Of a DNA stretch of 64,000 nucleotides, positions 50,914 to 62,363 are shown piece after piece. A program made the position numbers and the translations under genes. The notes below the pieces were generated by a model that was not told the DNA's origin, ran no database searches, and saw nothing but the letters and a program-made list of their open reading frames with translations. Within the stretch, counting starts at the first letter, position 1. Each line of letters opens with the position of its first letter. The DNA lies in NCBI GenBank assembly GCA_029552065.1, contig JAKPEG010000021.1:1-64000 (forward strand). The letters run 5' to 3'. The stretch comes from Actinomycetes bacterium (lineage in GTDB: Bacteria; Actinomycetota; Actinomycetes; Actinomycetales; Dermatophilaceae).

Positions 50914-52199
50914 CGCAGCCGCCCGGGACACGCGGGCCCACGACCGGCCAGACCCTGCCGTCGGCAGTCACCGCGAAGCGCTTTCAACGCGCGTGGTTCG
51001 CCGAGGTGAGGGCGCAGGCGGCCTCCGGCACGCCCATCGCACTCGTCAACGCCGACGCGCCGCAGGAAGTGTTCCGGGCGATGGGCATTCCATATGTCGT
51101 CAATCAGTGGTGGGCATCCATCGTCGCCGCAAAGCGGCGCTCGGCGGACTACCTCGAGTTGCTGCGGGCCCAGGGACTTCCCGACTACACCGACCAGTAC
51201 AGCTCACTGTCGTTGGCCTCGGCCTTCGACACCGACGAGGCGAACGCACCGTGGGGTGGGCTGCCTACTCCTCGCATCGTCCTCGCGGAGGTCACCGGCG
51301 ATGCCTCCCGCAAGATCTTCGACGTCTGGGGGCAACGGCCCGGCGTCGACTTCTACGCCCTGGAGTCCAGCGCCGCCAACGAGGTGCAGCCCCGGTGGTG
51401 GGAGCGGATGCCGTGGGACTGGGAGGAGCTCATCGGCAAGGACCGGATCGACCTGTTGGCCGGTGAGTTGCAGGGGCTTATCCGATTTCTCGAGACGACC
51501 ACCGGGAGGGTCTTCAGCGAATCACGGTTCCGCGAGGTGATGGCGTTGGTCAACGAGCAGGAGGAATGGAACCGGCGCACCCGGGACCTCATCGCAGCGA
51601 GCACCCCTTGCCCGATCAGCGTCGTGGACAGCATCCCGGCGGTGATGGTGCCCCAGTGGCATCGCGGGACCGAGTGGGCCCGCGATGCGGCGATCACCCT
51701 GCACGACGAGGTCGCCGCCCTCGTCGCCGAAGGCGCGGCCGTCTGCCCGGACGAGCGGGTCCGGCTGATGTGGATCGGTCGCGGCCTCTGGATGGATATG
51801 GGCTTCTACCGCCACTTCCAGGACACCTACGGCGCCGTCTTCGTGTGGTCGATGTATCTCGCCATCGCCGCGGACGGCTATCTGCGCTACGGCGAGGACC
51901 CGGTGCGGGCCCTGGCTGCCCGCTTCGCCGCCTTCAGCGACCAGCTCTACGCCCCTCCGTGGTCGGCCGAGTGGTATGTCAAGGAGGCGCTGTCTCATCG
52001 GGTCGACGGCGTGGTGCATCTGGTGTCCGACGACCCCCGCGGCAGCTACTTCACGACCCGCGCGCTGCGCGCGGCCGGCGTACCGGTCCTCGAGCTGCGG
52101 GCCGACAACGTGGACAGCCGCGCCTATGACGGCGCGACGACCCAGGACATCGTGAGCCGGTGGCTCGAGGAGGAGATCCTGCACTCGCCGCCTGCTTGA
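50910..52199 (+). CDS. 2-hydroxyacyl-CoA dehydratase / benzoyl-CoA reductase (HGD-D) family-like protein, subunit 2
   Basis: GTPIALVNADAPQEVFRAMGIPYVVNQWWASIVAAKRRSADYLELLRAQGLPDYTDQYSSLSLA ... HRVDGVVHLVSDDPRGSYFTTRALRAAGVPVLELRADNVDSRAYDGATTQDIVSRWLEE. Confidence 0.7.
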   Translation: MTQPPGTRGPTTGQTLPSAVTAKRFQRAWFAEVRAQAASGTPIALVNADAPQEVFRAMGIPYVVNQWWASIVAAKRRSADYLELLRAQGLPDYTDQYSSLSLASAFDTDEANAPWGGLPTPRIVLAEVTGDASRKIFDVWGQRPGVDFYALESSAANEVQPRWWERMPWDWEELIGKDRIDLLAGELQGLIRFLETTTGRVFSESRFREVMALVNEQEEWNRRTRDLIAASTPCPISVVDSIPAVMVPQWHRGTEWARDAAITLHDEVAALVAEGAAVCPDERVRLMWIGRGLWMDMGFYRHFQDTYGAVFVWSMYLAIAADGYLRYGEDPVRALAARFAAFSDQLYAPPWSAEWYVKEALSHRVDGVVHLVSDDPRGSYFTTRALRAAGVPVLELRADNVDSRAYDGATTQDIVSRWLEEEILHSPPA

Positions 52200-52251
52200 G
52201 CCGCAGCGGCTCGTCATTGTCGGGCGACGCAGCGGCAGGCGCCGGGCGGGG

Positions 52252-53631
52252 TCAGCGGGCGAGGAAGCCGAGCAGGTCCGCCCGAGTGAGGACTCCCACC
52301 GGCTTGCCCTCGTCGACTACGAGCACGGCATCGGCCCGCTCGAGCTCGGCGCGCGCGGTGGTGACCGGCTCCCCCGCGCCCACGAGCGGAAGGCCGGGCT
52401 CCATGTGCCGCTCCACCGAGTCGGTGAGCTGCGCCCGCCCGGTGAACAGCAGCTCGAGCAGGTGCCGCTCGCTCACCGAGCCGGCGACCTCGCCGGACAT
52501 CACCGGCGGCTCGGCCTTGACCACGGGCATCTGGGAGACGCCGTATTCGCGGAGGATGTCGACGGCCTCGCGCAGTGTCTCGTTGGGATGGGTGTGGACG
52601 AGGGCCGGCAGACCGCCGGTCTTCGCGCGCAGGACGTCGCCGACGGTGCGTCGGGCACCGTCGCGCAGGAAGCCGTAGGAGGACATCCACTCGTCGGAGA
52701 AGACCTTGGACAGATAGCCCCGGCCGCCGTCGGGGAGCAGCACGACCACGACGGCCTCGGCGGGCAGGTCACGGGCCACCTGCAGCGCGGCGACCACCGC
52801 CATCCCGCACGATCCGCCGACGAGCAGCCCCTCCTCGCGGGCCAGCCGCCGGGTCATCGCGAAGGACTCCGCATCGGACACCGCGACGACTTCGTCGACG
52901 ACGCTCGGGTCGTATGCCGTGGGCCAGAAGTCCTCGCCGACCCCCTCGACGAGGTAGGGCCGCCCGGTGCCGCCGGAGTAGACCGAGCCCTCAGGGTCGG
53001 CACCGACGATCCGGACCTGGCCTGGCCGGTCGGCCGCAGTCGCCTGGTCCTTGAGGTAGTGGCCGGTGCCGCTGATCGTGCCGCCGGTGCCGATGCCGGC
53101 GACGAAGTGCGTGACCCGGCCGTCGGTATCCGCCCAGATCTCCGGTCCGGTGCTCGCGTAGTGGCTGGCTGGGCCCTCGGGGTTGGAGTATTGGTCGGGC
53201 TTCCAGGCCCCCTCGGTCTCGCGGACGAGCCGGTCGGAGACGCTGTAGTAGGAGTCGGGATGCTCGGGGGCCACCGCCGTCGGGCAGACGACCACCTCGG
53301 CGCCATAGGCGCGCAGGACGTTGCGCTTGTCCTCGCTCACCTTGTCGGGGCAGACGAAGATGCACCGGTAGCCGCGTCGCTGCGCGACGAGGGCGAGACC
53401 GACCCCCGTGTTGCCGCTCGTCGGCTCGACGATCGTCCCGCCCGGGCGCAAGGCCCCCGACTGCTCGGCGGCCTCGATCATCCGCAGCGCGATACGGTCC
53501 TTCACCGACCCGCCCGGGTTGAGGTATTCGAGCTTGGCGAGCACCGTCGCGGCGACGCCCTCGGTCACCCGGGAGAGCCGGACCAAGGGGGTGTCGCCCA
53601 CGAGGTCGCTCACGTGTTCGGCATAGCGCAT
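52252..53631 (-). CDS. cbs: Cystathionine beta-synthase with C-terminal CBS domains
   Basis: VGDTPLVRLSRVTEGVAATVLAKLEYLNPGGSVKDRIALRMIEAAEQSGALRPGGTIVEPTSGNTGVGLALVAQRRGYRCIFVCPDKVS; C-terminal CBS pair. Confidence 0.94.
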   Translation of the reverse strand: MRYAEHVSDLVGDTPLVRLSRVTEGVAATVLAKLEYLNPGGSVKDRIALRMIEAAEQSGALRPGGTIVEPTSGNTGVGLALVAQRRGYRCIFVCPDKVSEDKRNVLRAYGAEVVVCPTAVAPEHPDSYYSVSDRLVRETEGAWKPDQYSNPEGPASHYASTGPEIWADTDGRVTHFVAGIGTGGTISGTGHYLKDQATAADRPGQVRIVGADPEGSVYSGGTGRPYLVEGVGEDFWPTAYDPSVVDEVVAVSDAESFAMTRRLAREEGLLVGGSCGMAVVAALQVARDLPAEAVVVVLLPDGGRGYLSKVFSDEWMSSYGFLRDGARRTVGDVLRAKTGGLPALVHTHPNETLREAVDILREYGVSQMPVVKAEPPVMSGEVAGSVSERHLLELLFTGRAQLTDSVERHMEPGLPLVGAGEPVTTARAELERADAVLVVDEGKPVGVLTRADLLGFLAR

Positions 53632-53706
53632 CCGGCCATCATCACAGATGACGCCGTATGCCGCGCCGACAACCGGTCGCGTCGGCGACCGCCGCGCTCG
53701 GCTGGG

Positions 53707-53805
53707 TCAGCCGCCCGGGTTCCGGGTGCAGATGAGGTGGGCGACGAGGGCCGACCAGCCGGTCTGGTGGGAGGCCCCCAGGCCACGGCCGGTGTCTCCG
53801 TGGAA

Positions 53806-53808
<3 letters not shown>
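53707..53808 (-). pseudogene. Remaining C-terminus of the GH63-like protein beyond the premature stop
   Basis: Same frame after [35 protein letters not shown] then TGA. Confidence 0.75.
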
Positions 53809-56379
<2,571 letters not shown>

Positions 56380-56511
56380 CTGCGCAGTCTCCTCCCCTGG
56401 CGGGCTGCCGGCGACCCGGGTCGGTCGGCGTGGGACGGGTTCGCGTGGCAGGCTGTGACGTCGAGCCGACCACAGGCCCGACCCTCTGCACCGAAGCCAA
56501 GGAGACACCCA

Positions 56512-57294
56512 GTGCATTCCTCGTCGCTCGCCGGCAAGAGCATCATCGTCACCGGGGGTTCCACGGGGATCGGTGCCGCCATAGCCGCCACCGCCGCAGC
56601 TGCGGGCGCCAACGTCCTCGTCGACTACGTCGCGGACCCCGGCAGTGCCGACGCGCTCGCGACTCGCCTCGGACAGAGCGATCCGAGCGGTTCGGTCGAG
56701 GCCTTCGACGCCGACGTCAGCAAGGTCGAGGACGTCACCGCCCTCGTGCAGGAGGCGGTCCGCCGCTTCGGTCGGCTCGACGTCCTGGTCAACAACGCCG
56801 GCATGGAGACCCGCCACTCGCTGCTCGACACGAGCGAGGCCGACTTCGACAAGGTCCTCGCCGTCAACCTCAAGGGTGCGTTCTTCGCCGCCCAGGCGGC
56901 CGCGCGGCAGTTCGTCGCCCAGGGCGGCGGAGGCGTCATCGTCAACGTGTCCTCGGTCCACGAGGACTGGCCGATGCCCGGCAACACGGCATACTGCGTG
57001 TCCAAGGGCGGCATGCGGATGTTGACCCGCACGGCCGCAGTCGAATTGGGCTCTCACGGCATCCGGATGGTGGGGGTCGCGCCGGGCGCGGTCGACACTC
57101 CGATCAACGCGCAGACCGTGGCCGACCCAGCGAAGGTCAAGGCCCTCGACGACGCGATCCCGCTGGGCCGGCTCGCCGAGCCCGACCAGATCGCCGCGGT
57201 CGTCGCCTTCCTGGCCAGCGACGCGGCCTCCTACATCACGGCCACGACGGTCGTCGTCGACGGAGGTCTCATGCAGATGTCCCCCGGTTTGTGA
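56512..57294 (+). CDS. SDR family oxidoreductase (glucose 1-dehydrogenase-like)
   Basis: GTG start; LAGKSIIVTGGSTGIGAAIAATAAAAGANVLVDYVADPG...LVNNAGMETRH...NTAYCVSKGGMRMLTRTAAVEL. Confidence 0.92.
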   Translation: MHSSSLAGKSIIVTGGSTGIGAAIAATAAAAGANVLVDYVADPGSADALATRLGQSDPSGSVEAFDADVSKVEDVTALVQEAVRRFGRLDVLVNNAGMETRHSLLDTSEADFDKVLAVNLKGAFFAAQAAARQFVAQGGGGVIVNVSSVHEDWPMPGNTAYCVSKGGMRMLTRTAAVELGSHGIRMVGVAPGAVDTPINAQTVADPAKVKALDDAIPLGRLAEPDQIAAVVAFLASDAASYITATTVVVDGGLMQMSPGL

Positions 57295-58094
57295 GCCGAC
57301 CTCGCGCGTCGCTCTCCCGTTGGCACGACCTCGAACGTGCTGCGTGCCGCGACAGCTGGTCGCTCTATGCGGCTGAGGCGATCGGCACCGCGCTCCTGCT
57401 CGTGGGCGGCCTGTCCGCGGTCGTCCTCGTCACCTCCCCGCAGTCGCCGGTCGCCGCCCTGGGACTGCCCTCGTGGGTGGCCCGCGGGGTGGCCGGTGGA
57501 CTGTTCGGGCTGACCGGCGCCCTCGTGACGATCTCGCCGATGGGTCGGCACTCGGGCGCTCATCTCAATCCGGCGATGACCCTGGCCTTCCTCCTGCGCA
57601 AGCGAATCAGCCTGTCGCATGCCGCCTTCTACGTGCTCGCTCAGTGTCTGGGCGCCGTGGTCGGGGCCGCGGTGATCCTGCTCTGGGGCGGCATCGGCAC
57701 CCCGGTCCGCTTCGGTGCGACCGTCCCGGCCCCGGGGCTGCGCCCCACGCTCGCCACGGCGCTCGAGGCGATGGCCACCGTCGTGCTCGTCGGGGTCGTC
57801 TTCACCTTTCTCGCGCACGCGCGTCTTCGCGCCCTCACCCCGTGGACGATGCCGGTGATGTATGCCGTGATGGTCGCCGTCGAGGCGCCGTGGACCGGCA
57901 CGAGCACCAATCCGGCCCGCTCGCTCGGTCCGGCCGTCGTCACCGACACATGGACCCTCTTCTGGGTGTATGTCGTCGGCCCGGCGCTCGGCGCCGTCGT
58001 GGCAGTGGCCGCCGTCGCCCTGCCGGGGCGGCATACGGTGCGTCCCGCCGAGGCCCGGATCGCCGCGCACCCGGCTTCGCCACACCACTCGTAG
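57291..58094 (+). CDS. Aquaporin / MIP family channel
   Basis: SGAHLNPAMTLAFLLRKRISLSHAAFYVLAQCLGAVVGA ... GTSTNPARSLGPAVV; two NPA motifs; GTGA overlap with the SDR gene. Confidence 0.9.
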   Translation: MSRPRASLSRWHDLERAACRDSWSLYAAEAIGTALLLVGGLSAVVLVTSPQSPVAALGLPSWVARGVAGGLFGLTGALVTISPMGRHSGAHLNPAMTLAFLLRKRISLSHAAFYVLAQCLGAVVGAAVILLWGGIGTPVRFGATVPAPGLRPTLATALEAMATVVLVGVVFTFLAHARLRALTPWTMPVMYAVMVAVEAPWTGTSTNPARSLGPAVVTDTWTLFWVYVVGPALGAVVAVAAVALPGRHTVRPAEARIAAHPASPHHS

Positions 58095-58143
58095 CCGAGC
58101 GCTGGTCTATCAGCGTCCGGCACCGCCGTCGGGTCGGATCCGC

Positions 58144-58443
58144 TCACCTCGGCGCTGCAAGCCGGGCGCGGGCGGCGGCATACTCGGGTCGATCGAGGTA
58201 GACGATCTTGAGCGCGACCGTGATGTCGTTGCTCTGGACGGGAAGGATCCCGTAGACATCCCCAGGCGCGAGCCCGAGCGCCCCGATGTACCACGCGATC
58301 ATCACCTCCTCGGGTCGCCCCTGCAGCGGCAGCTGATCGACGATGGCGCGCGGCGCCTCGGGCGGCAACGACGCATAGACCTGCTCCATCATCGCGGCCA
58401 CCTGTGCCTGCCCCCGGGCCTGGAGGTCCTCGAGCCAACCCAT
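58144..58443 (-). CDS. Hypothetical protein (99 aa)
   Basis: MGWLEDLQARGQAQVAAMMEQVYASLPPEAPRAIVDQLPLQGRPEEVMIAWYIGALGLAPGDVYGILPVQSNDITVALKIVYLDRPEYAAARARLAAPR; coherent composition. Confidence 0.6.
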   Translation of the reverse strand: MGWLEDLQARGQAQVAAMMEQVYASLPPEAPRAIVDQLPLQGRPEEVMIAWYIGALGLAPGDVYGILPVQSNDITVALKIVYLDRPEYAAARARLAAPR

Positions 58444-58518
58444 GCCTTCAGCATGACGGGCCCCGGGCCGAGCCACGGAGGATTCGACCAATCCGTGCCG
58501 GGTCGGGAAGCCGACGGA

Positions 58519-58765
58519 CTACCGGCGAGTTGCGCCTCCCCGATCCACGGTCAGCCCGCGGATCGACAGCCCGGTGCCGACGAGGGCGAGCAGTGCCGCC
58601 AGGCCGAGGGCCGCCCGGAAACATGCCACCGACTGGGCCGCCGGTGCCCCACCCGAGGCATCGGCCGCCCACGCGTAGCCCCCGACCATCACAGACGCGC
58701 CGGTGACCGACCCGATCGGGGTGTCCGGAGCCGACCCGGCGTGCCCGCAGCCGACTTCCTCGATT
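58519..58765 (-). pseudogene. Possible C-terminal remnant of an MFS (DHA2-like) transporter
   Basis: TPIGSVTGASVMVGGYAWAADASGGAPAAQSVACFRAALGLAALLALVGTGLSIRGLTVDRGGATRR* without an upstream in-frame gene body. Confidence 0.35.
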
Positions 58766-58932
58766 CAGCCAAGAACCAGGTCAAGCCTGGCCTGGCGCCG
58801 CCGTCGGGACGTGACCGTCGGGACCGGGCGGCCTGTGTCGTCCCCGGACGCGTCGCTGAGCGAACTCGCGGGCTAGTGAGCCGTTTGTGGGCCAGAGTCG
58901 GACCGATTCGCCGTGCCGGAATCCCCGCTGGG

Positions 58933-59830
58933 CTATCCGAGCAAGGCGAGGGGGACGACGGCAATCCCGTCGGACCGGCGGTATGCGTCCGAGCCGGTGG
59001 TCACGACGACGGCGTCGGCCAACCGGTCGCCCAATTCGTCGCGTAGCCATCGCAGGTGCCGCACATCCGAGTCGGCCACCGTTGCCGAGAGCTTGACCTC
59101 GATGGCGACCACACTCCCGTCGTAGCGTTCGACCACGAGGTCGATCTCGTGGCCACCGTCGCGGGTGCGCAGGTGCCCGACGTTGGCCTCCTGCGCCTGG
59201 GCCGCCGCACGAACCGTCAGCGTGGCCAGCGACTCGAACAGCTGGCCGAGCAACTCAGCGGACCCCGGTCGAGGCTGCAGCAACGTCTCGGGGGTGTGGT
59301 TGAGCAATCGGGCTGCCAGGGCCGGGTCGGCGAGCTGATGCTTCGGGGCCAGCTTGAGCCGGGACAGGTGTCCCCCGGCGGGCGTCCAGGCCGGCACCGG
59401 GTCGAGGATCCAGATCTGGGCTAGCAGGTCCCGATAGGCGATCGTCGTGGTCTTGGCCGGCTTGGCCGACTCCCCCGCACTGGATGCGTCCAGGATCGTC
59501 GTGTAACTGGCCGACGTCGACGACGCGGCGGCATACGCGTTCATCCACCGGCGCAGCGTGTCGGGGCGGCGCACGGCGACCCCCTGGTCCGGGATGTCGC
59601 GGTCGATGATTCGCGCCAGATAGCCGTCCAATTGGGCTCGCTGTCGCCGTGGCGGCAGGGCATGTATCGCCGGGAAGCCGGACGCGCAGATCTCCCGGGC
59701 GTAGTCGACCAAACCCCACGACGTGTGACCGGAAACCCGCGCACTCAACGGAGGACCGCGAGAGCGCCGGCGCAGGGCTCTCGTCACGGCGAGGTCAATC
59801 AGGCGAGCTCGGCGCCCCAGGCGTGGGCGC
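58933..59830 (-). pseudogene. DUF4143 ATPase-family protein, N-terminal AAA domain missing
   Basis: LSARVSGHTSWGLVDYAREICASGFPAIHALPPRRQRAQLDGYLARIIDRDIPDQGV...GGHEIDLVVERYDGSVVAIEVKLSATVADSDVRHLRWLRDELGDRL; no Walker A upstream, 5' end runs into the flavodoxin gene. Confidence 0.7.
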
Positions 59831-60275
59831 GTTCCAACTCGCCCTCGGCGAGGGGACCGTCTGTCCCGCCGACGAGGAAGCTCGTGCGGGCGACGATCGT
59901 CACCCCGTGACGACGCAGCCGTTTGCCGATGCCCCTGGCCGCGGATCCCGAGAAGAAGCCGGTGCCGGTGACCGTGTCGAAGACGGCTGCCGAACCGCCG
60001 AGCGTGCGAGGGAGGGCATCGAGCCACTCGGCGACACCGGTCACTCCCGGATTGCCGCCCTTGTCGCGGGCCTGTCGCCGTGAACCGGGCCCTGGCAGGC
60101 CCATGTTGTGGGTCGGAGCCCCGACCAGCAGCAGGTCGACCCCGCTCGGGTCTGGTTGCGACGCGGCGTCGGCCACGGTGACCGCAGCGCCCTTGGACTG
60201 CAACCCAGCCGCGACGGCCCCGGCCACCCGAGCGGTGTTCCCGAAGCAGGATTCGGTGACGACGAGGACGTTCAC
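59799..60275 (-). CDS. Flavodoxin-like protein
   Basis: GTG start; NVLVVTESCFGNTARVAGAVAAGLQSKGAAVTVADAASQPDPSGVDLLLVGAPTHNMGLPGPGSR. Confidence 0.85.
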   Translation of the reverse strand: MNVLVVTESCFGNTARVAGAVAAGLQSKGAAVTVADAASQPDPSGVDLLLVGAPTHNMGLPGPGSRRQARDKGGNPGVTGVAEWLDALPRTLGGSAAVFDTVTGTGFFSGSAARGIGKRLRRHGVTIVARTSFLVGGTDGPLAEGELERAHAWGAELA

Positions 60276-60315
60276 GAGAGCTCCGATCTGAGATTCATGG
60301 CCGAGGCGGCGGCAG

Positions 60316-60804
60316 TCAGCCCTGTCGAGTGGCCACCGGGGGCTGTGGCGCGTCGGCGCGCGACCTGCGCACCTGAGCCAGGGCGACGCAGACAGCGGTG
60401 ACGATGATGACGACCCCGAGCCGTGCGAGGGTGGCGCAGACCAGTGCGCCCGCCGCGGTGATGAGGACCGGCAGGTATGCCGCGCCGTGACGACGCAGCC
60501 GCATCGACACCGCCGCGAGGATCGCGGCGACAACCCCGAGGATGGCGTGCCACAGGGCCTTGTCCCCGTTACCGCCGAATACCTCGCCGCCAGAGGCCGA
60601 CCTGCCCCAGAACGTCACGAGTCCGAGCAGGACCTGCAGGTGGACGAGCCCCACGAAGATGACCTGCGCGCGTCGGCTGGCGGAGGACCACGCGTGGCTG
60701 CGGGTCTCGACGACGAGCGTCCCGACAACTGCGCAACCGACGAGCAGGACCGCCCACGCGTTCCAGGCATGGACAAACCTCGCGACATCGATCAGGGTGT
60801 GCAT
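60316..60804 (-). CDS. Small integral membrane protein
   Basis: MHTLIDVARFVHAWNAWAVLLVGCAVVGTLVVETR...; four or more hydrophobic helices. Confidence 0.65.
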   Translation of the reverse strand: MHTLIDVARFVHAWNAWAVLLVGCAVVGTLVVETRSHAWSSASRRAQVIFVGLVHLQVLLGLVTFWGRSASGGEVFGGNGDKALWHAILGVVAAILAAVSMRLRRHGAAYLPVLITAAGALVCATLARLGVVIIVTAVCVALAQVRRSRADAPQPPVATRQG

Positions 60805-60885
60805 GCCGAACCTCCTGGGAGTGGGAGCTGCTGTCGGGTGACTGCCGTTGAGTTCAGCTGTGCCGTCCACCGACCGTTCGCACTA

Positions 60886-60928
60886 CCTTGGTACTTGGTG
60901 TACGGTATTTGGTATATCAGATTCCAAG
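60886..60928. promoter_or_regulatory. AT-rich repeat-containing operator candidate upstream of the TetR gene
   Basis: CTTGGTACTTGGTGTACGGTATTTGGTATATCAGATTCCAAG: repeated TTGGTA/TTGGTG and outer CTTGG/CCAAG dyad. Confidence 0.4.
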
Positions 60929-60969
60929 TTCCCGACGCAAGCGACGAGAAGACAAACGACAGGAGACGC

Positions 60970-61833
60970 ATGACCATCACCCGGGGATTTGGGCGTCGCC
61001 CGAGGCTCAGCGATGTGGAAACCGAGCGACGGATGCTCCAGGCCGGGGTGCGCTTCGTCGCTGAGCAAGGTCTGTCCTTGAGCCTTGAGCACCTGAGCAT
61101 CGAGGAGCTCATCCAGGCTGCGGGTGTGTCGCGCACCTCGTCCTATCGCCGCTGGCCCACCAAGGACCTCTTCGGCGCCGACCTGCTGCTGCTCTTGGCT
61201 TCCGCCACCGAACTCTCCGGTGAGATCGCCGGGCTGTCCGATGCGCTCGCCAGCATCGACCTCGAGCTGCTCAAGTCGATCGACACCGAGCAGGGGCGAC
61301 GCGACGCAGTGGTGGCGATCTTGCGCGTCGTGATGGAGACCGACTTCCTCGCCATGCTCGACTCGACCGAGTGGAGGCAATACACCGCCCTGCGGGCCGC
61401 CCACGTCGGGCTGCCCGACAGCGACCTGCGTGAGCGCGTGGCCAGCGAGCTGCGCGACGCCGAGCGGCGCTTCACCCAGGCTCGCGCGACCGCGCTGCAG
61501 GTGTTGACCAGTCTGGTCGGCTATCGCCTGCGTTGCCCGGACGCCGATGCGTGGGAACGGCTTTCGCTCACCTTGGGGGCGGTGTCGACGGGCATGCTCG
61601 TGCGCGGATACTCCGACCCGGAGGCCGTCCGCAGCACGACGACCCTCTCCCCCTTTGGTTCGTCGGTCGCGGCCCCGTGGAGCGTCGCGACGTTGGCGTC
61701 GGTCGGGATCCTGCTCGACTCGGTCGAGCCGGACCCCACGCTGATGTGGGACGAGGCCCGCATCGCCGCGCTGCGGGCGCGCGTCGCGGATATCGAGGGC
61801 ACGATCCGACACGTCCAGGGACGCCCGGGCTGA
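60970..61833 (+). CDS. TetR family transcriptional regulator
   Basis: ERRMLQAGVRFVAEQGLSLSLEHLSIEELIQAAGVSRTSSYRRWPTKDLFGADLLLLL. Confidence 0.85.
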   Translation: MTITRGFGRRPRLSDVETERRMLQAGVRFVAEQGLSLSLEHLSIEELIQAAGVSRTSSYRRWPTKDLFGADLLLLLASATELSGEIAGLSDALASIDLELLKSIDTEQGRRDAVVAILRVVMETDFLAMLDSTEWRQYTALRAAHVGLPDSDLRERVASELRDAERRFTQARATALQVLTSLVGYRLRCPDADAWERLSLTLGAVSTGMLVRGYSDPEAVRSTTTLSPFGSSVAAPWSVATLASVGILLDSVEPDPTLMWDEARIAALRARVADIEGTIRHVQGRPG

Positions 61834-61849
61834 GCAGGCGTCCGTCGAT

Positions 61850-62312
61850 GGCCCACCGGTCCAGCCAGGGCAGGGCTGCTTCGGCGAGGTCGACGCTGGT
61901 GGCGGGGCCTTGGTGGCGAGGAGGGCGGTGCTGACGACGATGAGGATGTCGTGGAAGCCATCCGGCTCGAGGACCTGGCGGAGCCGTCGGATCGTCTGCT
62001 GGTCGTCGGCGGCAGCCTTGGTCGGGGTCGGGATGCGTGGGTAGCCGAATGTGGCCGGAAGGTCGCGCAGGGTGGCGGCCCGTTCGTCGCGCAGATCGTC
62101 GTCGTCGACATCGAGGTCGGGTATGCCGTAGCGGTCTGGTCGGCCTCGAACTTGTGCAGGTGGCTGTCGGTCCAGCCGATGCCGGCCTGCAGCAGCTCGT
62201 GCATCTCGGGCAGGGTCGCGGCGCTCGGCACGTCCAGGACGCGTACCACGGGGGGCTCCACCTCCTGCAGTCTCACCCATAGCCGCGTCGTCCGCACGGC
62301 GCCCAAGCCCAC
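61850..62312 (-). pseudogene. Plasmid pRiA4b ORF-3-like protein, frameshifted remnant
   Basis: Frame 1 LQEVEPPVVRVLDVPSAATLPEMHELLQAGIGWTDSHLHKFEADQ, then frame 2 RYGIPDLDVDDDDLRDERAATLRDLP; shift near 62130-62137. Confidence 0.55.
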
Positions 62313-62363
62313 GACCCCGCCAGCGGGCCGCCGCCGGGTGCGCGAGCCCGCCGCCGCGTCCGC

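Noticed and set aside
57641-58438. Minus-strand ORF antisense to the aquaporin gene
   Set aside because: No family signature; the plus-strand MIP with two NPA motifs is convincing.
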